Part shown: piece after piece, positions 25,798 through 31,744 of the stretch
How positions within the stretch are numbered: the first letter of the stretch is position 1
Layout: the number at the start of each line of letters is the position of its first letter
Assembly (NCBI GenBank): GCA_046328505.1
Contig: JAXLWL010000008.1
Span: 62,001 to 126,000, forward strand
Length of the DNA: 64,000 nucleotides
Reading direction: 5' to 3'
From: JBDHWG01 sp046328505
Lineage (GTDB): Bacteria > Chloroflexota > Anaerolineae > Epilineales > JAHCIE01
Made by a program: the position numbers and the translations under genes
The notes under the pieces: generated by a model
What the model was told of the DNA's origin: nothing
Databases searched by the model: none
The model's input: only the letters and a program-made list of their open reading frames with translations

Positions 25798-26189
25798 TCT
25801 TCGTGGATACCGGCGCCTGGTTTGCACGGACAGTGCCATCGGATGCAAATCACCTCGCTATTCGCGAATGGCTCCGTCAGAACAGGCAGCCACTCATTAC
25901 GACTGATTTCGTGATCGACGAGACCCTTACGCTAATGCGGGTTCGTGGTGAAAGGCAGCGAGCGATAGCCCTTGGTCAGGCGTTCTTCGATGGCGGGGTC
26001 GCACGGATCTACTATTTGACGGAGCGTGCTGTCCAAGACGCATGGCGAACGTTTAGCCATCACGAGGACAAGACCTGGAGCTTCACTGACTGCACCAGTA
26101 AGGTCGTGATGGAGAAGCTGCAGATCACACAGGCCCTTTCATTCGATCATCACTTCCGACAGTTCGGCGCTGCGAGTATAGTGCCCTGA
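25794..26189 (+). CDS. PIN-domain ribonuclease toxin (VapC-like)
   Basis: A 131-residue PIN domain. Metal-binding acidic residues expected for a VapC-type RNase are present: Asp5 (FVDTGAW), Glu43 (IDETLT), Asp99 (FTDC) and Asp118 (SFDHHF). The start is TTG 25794, overlapping the antitoxin stop (TTGA), so the toxin is translated by coupling. Family knowledge predicts cleavage of tRNA or rRNA when free of antitoxin; the target here is unknown. All catalytic positions look intact, so the pair should be active. Confidence 0.87.
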   Translation: MIFVDTGAWFARTVPSDANHLAIREWLRQNRQPLITTDFVIDETLTLMRVRGERQRAIALGQAFFDGGVARIYYLTERAVQDAWRTFSHHEDKTWSFTDCTSKVVMEKLQITQALSFDHHFRQFGAASIVP

Positions 26190-26237
26190 GAGGGCGCCCT
26201 CCATAACACCTCCCCTGCATCTCCATAATTCCTCCAC

Positions 26238-26296
26238 AGGTGAGTGAGATACTGGCCGCAGTAAACCAGTACGGCAACGAAAGTTGCCACTCACCT
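26238..26296 (+). ncRNA. candidate structured 5' leader (three-way junction)
   Basis: Three nested or adjacent stems can form: P1 AGGTGAGT/ACTCACCT (26238-26245 with 26289-26296), P2 ACTGG/CCAGT (26251-26255 with 26266-26270), and P3 GGCAAC/GTTGCC (26273-26278 with 26283-26288) closed by a GAAA tetraloop. P3 stacks directly on P1. The ribosome binding site TTGGAGG starts right after P1, and the start codon follows 12 bases after P1. The layout suits a translational regulator, but no known riboswitch class is recognised. Confidence 0.45.
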
Positions 26297-26308
26297 TTGG
26301 AGGTTCAC

Positions 26309-26911
26309 ATGGTTCCGAGACGATTTATCGGCCTTGCGATTGGCCTGCTGCTTGTCTTCGGCTTGCTCTTTGTGGTGCCGTCTATGCAGCAGAACGCCTG
26401 GATGCAGGGCTACCTGATGGGGCAGCTCGCGGGCGGCAAAGACGCTAGCTCAGCCGCGCTCCTACCGTACATGATGCACGGCGGTGGGCCGGGCTTCGGC
26501 GGGTTCGCGTTCCTTCTCCTGATTCCGCTGGGCATCCTGTTCTTCGTCGGCGTCGGCAAGTTCATGCGCTACCGCGCCTGGCAGCAGGGCTACGGTCCTG
26601 GCGGGCCGCAGGGGTGGCACGGCGGACCCGGCGGCTGGCATCGCTATGGCCCGCCGCCCTGGGCGCAGGGGCAGGGCGCGCCGCAAGGGCAGGAGCAGCC
26701 GCAGAATCCGGATCAGCCGCAGGGCCAGCCCGGCGACCAGGGCCAGCAAGGGACGCCGCCGTGGGGTCAGGGTACACCGCCGTGGGCCGCCTGGCAGCAG
26801 TCACCGTGGGGCCAGCAGCAGGGTACGCCGCCCTGGGCCCAATGGCAGACACCGCCCCAGGCGCCCCCGGCGCAGCCTAACCCGGGCGCCGGCGACCACC
26901 CAACCGAGTAA
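26309..26911 (+). CDS. Gly/Pro/Gln-rich membrane protein
   Basis: A 200-residue protein with two hydrophobic helices: residues 5-22 (RFIGLAIGLLLVFGLLFVVP) and about 65-85 (FAFLLLIPLGILFFVGVGKF). They are separated by a short loop. The remaining C-terminal ~110 residues are low-complexity, rich in Gly, Pro, Gln and Trp with repeated GTPPWxxW-type units (PPWAQGQG, GTPPWGQGTPPW, GTPPWAQWQ), ending in an acidic tail. ATG 26309 follows TTTGGAGG. A strong hairpin follows the stop. No family is recognised; the tail could be a surface or scaffold segment. Confidence 0.75.
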   Translation: MVPRRFIGLAIGLLLVFGLLFVVPSMQQNAWMQGYLMGQLAGGKDASSAALLPYMMHGGGPGFGGFAFLLLIPLGILFFVGVGKFMRYRAWQQGYGPGGPQGWHGGPGGWHRYGPPPWAQGQGAPQGQEQPQNPDQPQGQPGDQGQQGTPPWGQGTPPWAAWQQSPWGQQQGTPPWAQWQTPPQAPPAQPNPGAGDHPTE

Positions 26912-26924
26912 AGCTCTGGCCGAT

Positions 26925-26964
26925 GGCTCTCCCCCTCTACCTCACCTGGACGAGGGGGAGAGCC
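26925..26964 (+). terminator. 13-bp hairpin terminator
   Basis: Perfect inverted repeat GGCTCTCCCCCTC (26925-26937) / GAGGGGGAGAGCC (26952-26964) with a 14-base loop, 13 bases after the stop of the membrane protein gene. It lacks a T-run but is the strongest GC-rich hairpin in the vicinity. Confidence 0.6.
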
Positions 26965-27091
26965 GTCCTCGGTATTGGCCCATCGCGCGGCCGGCGCCGC
27001 TTGAGGGGAGCGGTTGCTCTTGCGGTCAGTCGGGCCTACACTTACGGGCAGCGACCGTCGTTCATGCTAGAGTTCAGACAGGATGCCCGTG

Positions 27092-28099
27092 ATGACCAGA
27101 GATGCAATGCTGGAGGCCCACGTCCAGTACGAATTGAAACGGCTGGGCCGACGAAACGTGAAGCGAACCATCCGCGAAGAAGTCGTGGCGGCGTTGGAGT
27201 GGCTCGCGGAAGTCAAGGTCAATGACATCGCGAACGCTGCCCAAGTCATGAAGAGCATCCAGCGCAACGTCATCGACCGACCGCTGCCGGACGATTTCGT
27301 GGACTACATCGAGGACAACGCCAGGCTGGTGTACCAATTCCTGCGCGAAGATGCGACCAGGACAGAGGAAGTCGTGCCGCGGTATGTGTTTGACCGCGTG
27401 GTCGAGATTCTCATCGGACTGAAGACCCTGCGACTCCATATCACCCACCAGGTCGTCTCCAACTCCGTCTACTCCATGCTCATCTCGGACGTGCTCTACC
27501 ACGGCATCAAGGACTTCGTGCTCACGGAGAACATGCTGGCGAAGAACATCCCCGGCGCGTCGTCCCTCGTCAAGCTCGGCCGCAAGTCCCTCAACGTCGC
27601 CGCGCCCAGGCTGGAGACGGGCATAGACAAGCAACTGGTCAAGTTCATCAACGCCAATATTCAGGACACCATCGCGCAGAGCGAGACGTTCCTCGACAAT
27701 ACCCTCGATCCGCCCACGATGCGGAAGCTGGGCGATGAGATCTGGAATGCCAACGCGCCGAAGACGATGGCCGAGATCGCCGGCGATTTCGATGTGGAAG
27801 CCGTCGAGGCGGCGATCGAAGCGGCGCGGCTTTTCTGGCTGCACTATCGCCAGACCGATCTCTTCTACGCCATCGTCGCCGAGGTGGTGGACCGCTTCTT
27901 CGAGCGCTACGGCGAGAGCGACATCCGCTCGCTGCTCGAGGAGATGGGAATTACCCAGGACGTGGTGCTCGAGGAGGCGTATGCCTTCGCGATCCCCGTC
28001 ATCGAACACGGTCTCGCCAGCGGGTACCTGGAGCGGCGACTCCGCAAGCGGTTGGGCGCTTTCTACTCCCAGTATGAAGATGAGGTGGCCGAGGGGTGA
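27092..28099 (+). CDS. conserved hypothetical helical protein
   Basis: A 335-residue protein with no recognised domain. It is mostly alpha-helical and acidic, without a signal or clear transmembrane segment; examples are EEVVAALEWLAEVKVNDIAN and VEAAIEAARLFWLHYRQ. ATG 27092 is preferred because ACAGGA lies 8 bases upstream; an ATG three codons earlier overlaps that site. The stop overlaps the GTG start of the response regulator by 4 bases, so the two are coupled. The pairing suggests a role in the same signalling unit, possibly as an input or output partner, but this is inference. Confidence 0.7.
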   Translation: MTRDAMLEAHVQYELKRLGRRNVKRTIREEVVAALEWLAEVKVNDIANAAQVMKSIQRNVIDRPLPDDFVDYIEDNARLVYQFLREDATRTEEVVPRYVFDRVVEILIGLKTLRLHITHQVVSNSVYSMLISDVLYHGIKDFVLTENMLAKNIPGASSLVKLGRKSLNVAAPRLETGIDKQLVKFINANIQDTIAQSETFLDNTLDPPTMRKLGDEIWNANAPKTMAEIAGDFDVEAVEAAIEAARLFWLHYRQTDLFYAIVAEVVDRFFERYGESDIRSLLEEMGITQDVVLEEAYAFAIPVIEHGLASGYLERRLRKRLGAFYSQYEDEVAEG

Positions 28100-28782
28100 A
28101 CGAGCTGGCGCTGGTGATCGAGGACGAAGCGAAGATCGCGAAGCTGGCGCGTGATTATCTGGAGAACAGCGGCTTTCGCGTGGTGACGGCCGGCGACGGT
28201 CAGACCGGGCTTGCCGCGGCGCGCCACGAGCGCCCGGACATCATCATCCTCGACCTGAACCTGCCCGGACTGGACGGCCTCGACGTGTGCCGCACGCTGC
28301 GCCGCGAGTCCGACGTGCCGATCATCATGCTCACCGCGCGCGTCGAGGAGACCGACCGCCTCATCGGGTTGGAGCTGGGGGCCGACGACTATATCACAAA
28401 ACCGTTCTCGCCGCGCGAGTTGGTCGCCCGCGTCCGCGCTGTACTGCGGCGGGTGCGCGGCGGCGTGCGCCAGCCCGGCCACATCAAGGTCGGCGACCTG
28501 GAGATTGACCTCCACGGCCACACGGCGCGAAGGAACGGGGAGGCTTTGCGCCTGACGCCCACGGAGTTCAACCTGCTGGCGGTGCTGGCCCAGAATCCCG
28601 GGCAGACGTTCACGCGCGAGCAACTCGTCGACCGTACCCACGGCATCGCCTACGACGGCTTCGACCGCAGCATCGACTCCCACATCAAAAACCTGCGCCG
28701 CAAAGTCGAGCCTGACGCGCTGAACCCGATCTACGTCCTGACGGTGTACGGCGTGGGCTACAAGTTCGCGGAGGAAGGATGA
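28096..28782 (+). CDS. OmpR/PhoB-family response regulator
   Basis: A 228-residue two-domain regulator. The receiver (1-115) has the acidic pocket around Asp10, phospho-acceptor Asp53 (IILDLNLPG), Thr80 (MLTAR) and Lys102 (YITKPF). The C-terminal winged helix (about 130-226) ends DSHIKNLRRKVEPD...YGVGYKF, the typical recognition-helix and wing region. The GTG start overlaps the preceding gene by 4 bases. No histidine kinase gene is adjacent or in the window, so it is an orphan. Its last 97 bases recur as a fragment at 30.8-30.9 kb, and a shorter piece recurs at 37.5 kb. Confidence 0.93.
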   Translation: MNELALVIEDEAKIAKLARDYLENSGFRVVTAGDGQTGLAAARHERPDIIILDLNLPGLDGLDVCRTLRRESDVPIIMLTARVEETDRLIGLELGADDYITKPFSPRELVARVRAVLRRVRGGVRQPGHIKVGDLEIDLHGHTARRNGEALRLTPTEFNLLAVLAQNPGQTFTREQLVDRTHGIAYDGFDRSIDSHIKNLRRKVEPDALNPIYVLTVYGVGYKFAEEG

Positions 28783-28851
28783 TAGGGCATAGCTCAGCTG
28801 TCTCGAACTGAGTCACCTAATGGCCTAGCGGAGCCATCCGGTACGGCTAAC

Positions 28852-30672
28852 CTACAGTACTCCGCGCCCCTGCATCTTGTTGATGACGATGTCTGCGCCT
28901 ATACGATAGGCATCCTCCGAAAGAAAATCGCCGCCGATAAGATTCCAGGGCAGGTCAAGGAATTTGTTGAACGAGGTCACATCGGGTGCTTCGCCTTTGC
29001 AGGCGGCCTCGAATATGCGGAGTAGGTCTTTGTCCTCTTCGGCGCCAGCCCGGTACCAATACTTGTTGCCGCTGTCAGCCTGTATCGTCTGTCGGTCGCG
29101 CATCCACTCGGCAACCGGCCCCACCTGAAAGTAAGTGTTCTCGGTATCGCCTGTGAGCCATACATAGTCTGAGACCAGCGGGTCGACACTCAGTACGGTG
29201 TCGTTATTCCCCCACCACAAGAGGATCACGCGCCTATCGTTCGTGACGCCGTTCCAGAGCTCGCCCGGAGTGAACCCTGCGGGATACCATTTGTTCTGCG
29301 ACCGCGCGAAGGAGTGGGTGACGATTCGGGAGTGATTGATGCGCCGGCAGATCTCCTGAATCAGCTTGCGTTCCTCGCCGAGTGTCAGTCTGGCGTGAAC
29401 ATAGACGCTATCCTTCAGCCACTCGGAGCGGTCGGCTCGGAAGTTCAAGATCAGGATCTCACGCGAGGTGCGGTCCAGAAACTGGACCACCTGTGAAATC
29501 ACGCTCTCCAGCGTGTGGACGGTCACATCGGAGCCATGATGAAAGTAGTAATGCGTCAGGTCCACCGGGGCCTCTGGATCTCGCCTCAGATTGGGTACAA
29601 AACGGAGATCGAAGGAGCGATAGCCGAACATCAACTGCTCGTAGATATTGGCACATTGGTCTTGCGACAATGTTGTCATGGGCAGCTGCAAGGCTTGTTC
29701 GACCTGTCCCGCCCAATATAGGCCGTAGGTCGCCGAGTCGTGGGTGTGCGGGATCGCCAGTTGCCAGAGCGGCGTGTCTTTGATGCGATCCCACATGCGC
29801 GCCATCCATTCCGCCTCGACATTGCCGTGTATAGCGCGTCGGTACAATGTGGTTCCCGCAATGAAATACACCCAGCCGTCCTTAACGGCAACACTGCTGC
29901 TGCACTCGGAGTGCAGTTTATGCGCCAAGCCCTCACCCGCCTTGAGCGTTCGGTACAGGCCATTGTGGCCCGGCCCGCCCAAGAAATACACATACTCGCC
30001 GTCCGTTATGGGTTGTTCGCCGCAGTGGTCGTCGAGAAGTTCCTCGTGACCCGAGCCGTCCTTGAGGCGACGGTAGAGGCCGTCGTGGCCGCCGGCGAAG
30101 TAGACGTAGTCGCCATCGACGACCGGGGCAGCGCGGCAGTTAGCATCGATCTCTTGAGCCTTGCCTGAGCCGTCCTTGAGGCGACGGTAAAGCCCCCTGG
30201 CACCGCCGGCGAAGTAGACGTAGTCGCCATCGACGACCGGGGCAGCGCGGCAGTTAGCATCGATCTCTTGAGCCTTGCCTGAGCCGTCCTTGAGGCGACG
30301 GTAAAGCCCCCTGGCGCCGCCAGCAAAGTAGACGTAGTCGCCATCGACGACCGGCGCAGCGCGGCAGTTAGCATCGATGAGCTTCCAGTCGCTGCCATCG
30401 TTCTTGTTACACCGGTTGAGACCGTCGGCGGCAAAATAAACATAGTCGCCGTCGATGAACGGACGGTGGGCACACTTCTTGGGCGAGAGAATCTGTCTCT
30501 CGGAACCGTCCAGGCGACATCGGACTAGGCCATTGGCCGCAAAATAGATATAAGCTCCGTCAATAGCTGGAGAGACTGGGTCACATGACTCGGCGATCGG
30601 GGTCAGGTTGAGCGACATCGCTGTGTAGGGGTTTGCGCTCTGCAGCAGTGTAGAAATAGACTCTCGAGCCAT
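28852..30672 (-). CDS. beta-propeller (DUF5050-like repeats) fused to a PI-PLC X-type phosphodiesterase domain
   Basis: A 606-residue protein. Residues about 28-285 contain seven repeats of the VxDGDYVYFAGGxxGLYR type, consistent with a seven-bladed propeller. Residues about 290-600 match PI-PLC X domains: LAIPHTHDSATYGLYWAG with His311, FGYRSFDLRF, and HYYFHHGS with His378/379, then LILNFR. These give the two catalytic histidines. No N-terminal signal peptide is seen. ATG 30672 follows GAAAGG; a strong promoter lies 50-78 bases upstream. Two blades are nearly identical at DNA level. It is inserted between the response regulator and a duplicate of that gene's 3' end. Confidence 0.82.
   Translation of the reverse strand: MARESISTLLQSANPYTAMSLNLTPIAESCDPVSPAIDGAYIYFAANGLVRCRLDGSERQILSPKKCAHRPFIDGDYVYFAADGLNRCNKNDGSDWKLIDANCRAAPVVDGDYVYFAGGARGLYRRLKDGSGKAQEIDANCRAAPVVDGDYVYFAGGARGLYRRLKDGSGKAQEIDANCRAAPVVDGDYVYFAGGHDGLYRRLKDGSGHEELLDDHCGEQPITDGEYVYFLGGPGHNGLYRTLKAGEGLAHKLHSECSSSVAVKDGWVYFIAGTTLYRRAIHGNVEAEWMARMWDRIKDTPLWQLAIPHTHDSATYGLYWAGQVEQALQLPMTTLSQDQCANIYEQLMFGYRSFDLRFVPNLRRDPEAPVDLTHYYFHHGSDVTVHTLESVISQVVQFLDRTSREILILNFRADRSEWLKDSVYVHARLTLGEERKLIQEICRRINHSRIVTHSFARSQNKWYPAGFTPGELWNGVTNDRRVILLWWGNNDTVLSVDPLVSDYVWLTGDTENTYFQVGPVAEWMRDRQTIQADSGNKYWYRAGAEEDKDLLRIFEAACKGEAPDVTSFNKFLDLPWNLIGGDFLSEDAYRIGADIVINKMQGRGVL
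30035..30380. repeat. 114-bp tandem repeat inside the propeller gene
   Basis: Three consecutive 114-base units (38 residues, DANCRAAPVVDGDYVYF core) are almost identical; for example TAGCATCGAT recurs at 30141 and 30255. Flanking units are more diverged. This indicates recent blade duplication or gene conversion inside the propeller. Confidence 0.8.
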
Positions 30673-30721
30673 AGGTTGTGGCCTTTCGACATAGCTATTG
30701 AGGAGTGCTGACGATCTCGGA

Positions 30722-30750
30722 TTTATATGCGTTGTACCGCAAAATGTCAA
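30722..30750 (-). promoter_or_regulatory. sigma70-type promoter of the PI-PLC gene
   Basis: On the minus strand TTGACA (30750-30745), 17-base spacer, TATAAA (30727-30722). The start codon is at 30672, giving a leader of about 40 bases. Confidence 0.65.
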
Positions 30751-30846
30751 GCATCTAGCGTTCTTACATACTAGCGCATGTGTTCGATACTACATTGCGC
30801 ATACTCAAACCGCAGGTTGTGATTTTGCGGGTTGTGTCTCACGTTC

Positions 30847-30943
30847 CAAAAACCTGCGCCGCAAAGTCGAGCCAGACCCGCTCAATCCCACCTACGTCCT
30901 CACGGTGTACGGCGTGGGCTACAAGTTCACGGATGAGGGGTAA
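30847..30943 (+). pseudogene. 3'-end fragment of a response regulator gene
   Basis: These 97 bases, including the stop codon, align without gaps to 28686-28782 at 85 of 97 positions (about 88%). They encode KNLRRKVEPDPLNPTYVLTV and the following YGVGYKF tail in frame. Nothing upstream resembles the rest of a response regulator and there is no good start, so it is a remnant. It lies immediately beyond the PI-PLC gene, 2161 bases from the intact copy. Confidence 0.85.
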
Positions 30944-31103
30944 AGGGCAATATGTCGGCCTCAAAGCCTACCTCAAGGCTGCCTGAGCTTTGTGACCAAG
31001 CCGCGCTTAGTTAAGACGTAGCATCGTCTGTGGAAAGCCACTCACGAAGCAGCGCCTCGGCCGCCGTGCATTCAGCCAACCCCGTGATGATTGTGCGGCG
31101 GTG

Positions 31104-31155
31104 GCCTGGTCAAGCTGGCCTTGCGCGCGCTGCAACTCGGTACGCTTGACCAGGC
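31104..31155. repeat. 12-bp inverted repeat after the small membrane protein gene
   Basis: GCCTGGTCAAGC (31104-31115) pairs perfectly with GCTTGACCAGGC (31144-31155) across a 28-base loop. It lies just downstream of the minus-strand gene ending at 31165, so it could stop or stabilise that transcript. There is no T-run. The rest of 30944-31164 holds nothing recognisable as a gene. Confidence 0.5.
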
Positions 31156-31164
31156 TTCCCAACC

Positions 31165-31563
31165 TCAACGAGCCTCGGATTGCCGCTCCTTCATGGCCTC
31201 GTATCGCTCACGCGAGCCTGGCGCGGTGATCGAAGAAGCGCGGGCCACCACCATGGTGTCTCGCTGCTCCGCTTGCCGCTCCTTCATGGCCTCGTATCGC
31301 TCACGCGAGCCTGGTGCGGTGATCGAGGAAGCGCGGGCCACCACCGTGGTGTCTCGCTGCTCCGCTTGCCGCTCCTTCATGTCGAGATACCGGGTGTACG
31401 CGGTGGATGCTGACAGCGCGGCGCGGCTACCAAGGTCCGGCGCGGAAGACGCGGCCCGTGGGATCGTGAGAGCCAGAACCGCAGCGACCAAGATCAGGCC
31501 AGCGAGAAGCGCTCCTACAACGATACGGAGAGAGAATGTTCGTCGCGTGAGGATAGTGTTCAT
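31165..31563 (-). CDS. small membrane-anchored protein with 31-residue repeats
   Basis: A 132-residue protein. Residues 1-12 are basic, 13-35 form one hydrophobic helix (IVVGALLAGLILVAAVLALT), and the rest would be extracytoplasmic. The C-terminal part has about 2.5 copies of a 31-residue unit with core RYEAMKERQAEQRDT and ARASSITAPGSRE, encoded by a 93-base DNA repeat. AAAGGA precedes ATG 31563. It is divergent from the XRE-STAND gene at 31745 with 181 bases between starts. Similar anchored proteins are divergent from two other STAND genes. No known family is recognised. Confidence 0.7.
   Translation of the reverse strand: MNTILTRRTFSLRIVVGALLAGLILVAAVLALTIPRAASSAPDLGSRAALSASTAYTRYLDMKERQAEQRDTTVVARASSITAPGSRERYEAMKERQAEQRDTMVVARASSITAPGSRERYEAMKERQSEAR
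31180..31380. repeat. 93-bp tandem repeat
   Basis: The 15-mer TTGCCGCTCCTTCAT recurs at 31180, 31273 and 31366, exactly 93 bases apart. The two full units are nearly identical. The period is a multiple of three and corresponds to the 31-residue repeat of the encoded membrane-anchored protein. Confidence 0.85.
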
Positions 31564-31666
31564 GCTCTGGGTTCCTTTCGTCTATCACCGGTGGGTTGTC
31601 ATCCTTGGACTGAACCGATGACAACATTAGACCACATGGGTGATGCAGGTCGTACCCGATTTGCGG

Positions 31667-31705
31667 TATAATAGCGGGATAACTGAGCGGGATAAGATCG
31701 GGATA
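31667..31705 (+). promoter_or_regulatory. -10 box and GCGGGATAA direct repeats upstream of the first STAND gene
   Basis: TATAAT at 31667-31672 has only a weak -35. Directly downstream AGCGGGATAA occurs at 31673-31682 and 31686-31695, with a related ATCGGGATA at 31697-31705. Repeats at this position, right after the -10, could bind a repressor, perhaps the XRE domain of the encoded protein itself. Confidence 0.45.
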
Positions 31706-31744
31706 GGCGAAAGCGAGGCGCCTGACACGGTGAGGAGGTTGGCC

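Noticed and set aside
30698..30943. An 81-codon open frame ending in a response-regulator-like tail
   Set aside because: Only the last 32 codons have homology; upstream part is unrelated and contains the promoter of the PI-PLC gene. Treated as a pseudogene fragment.
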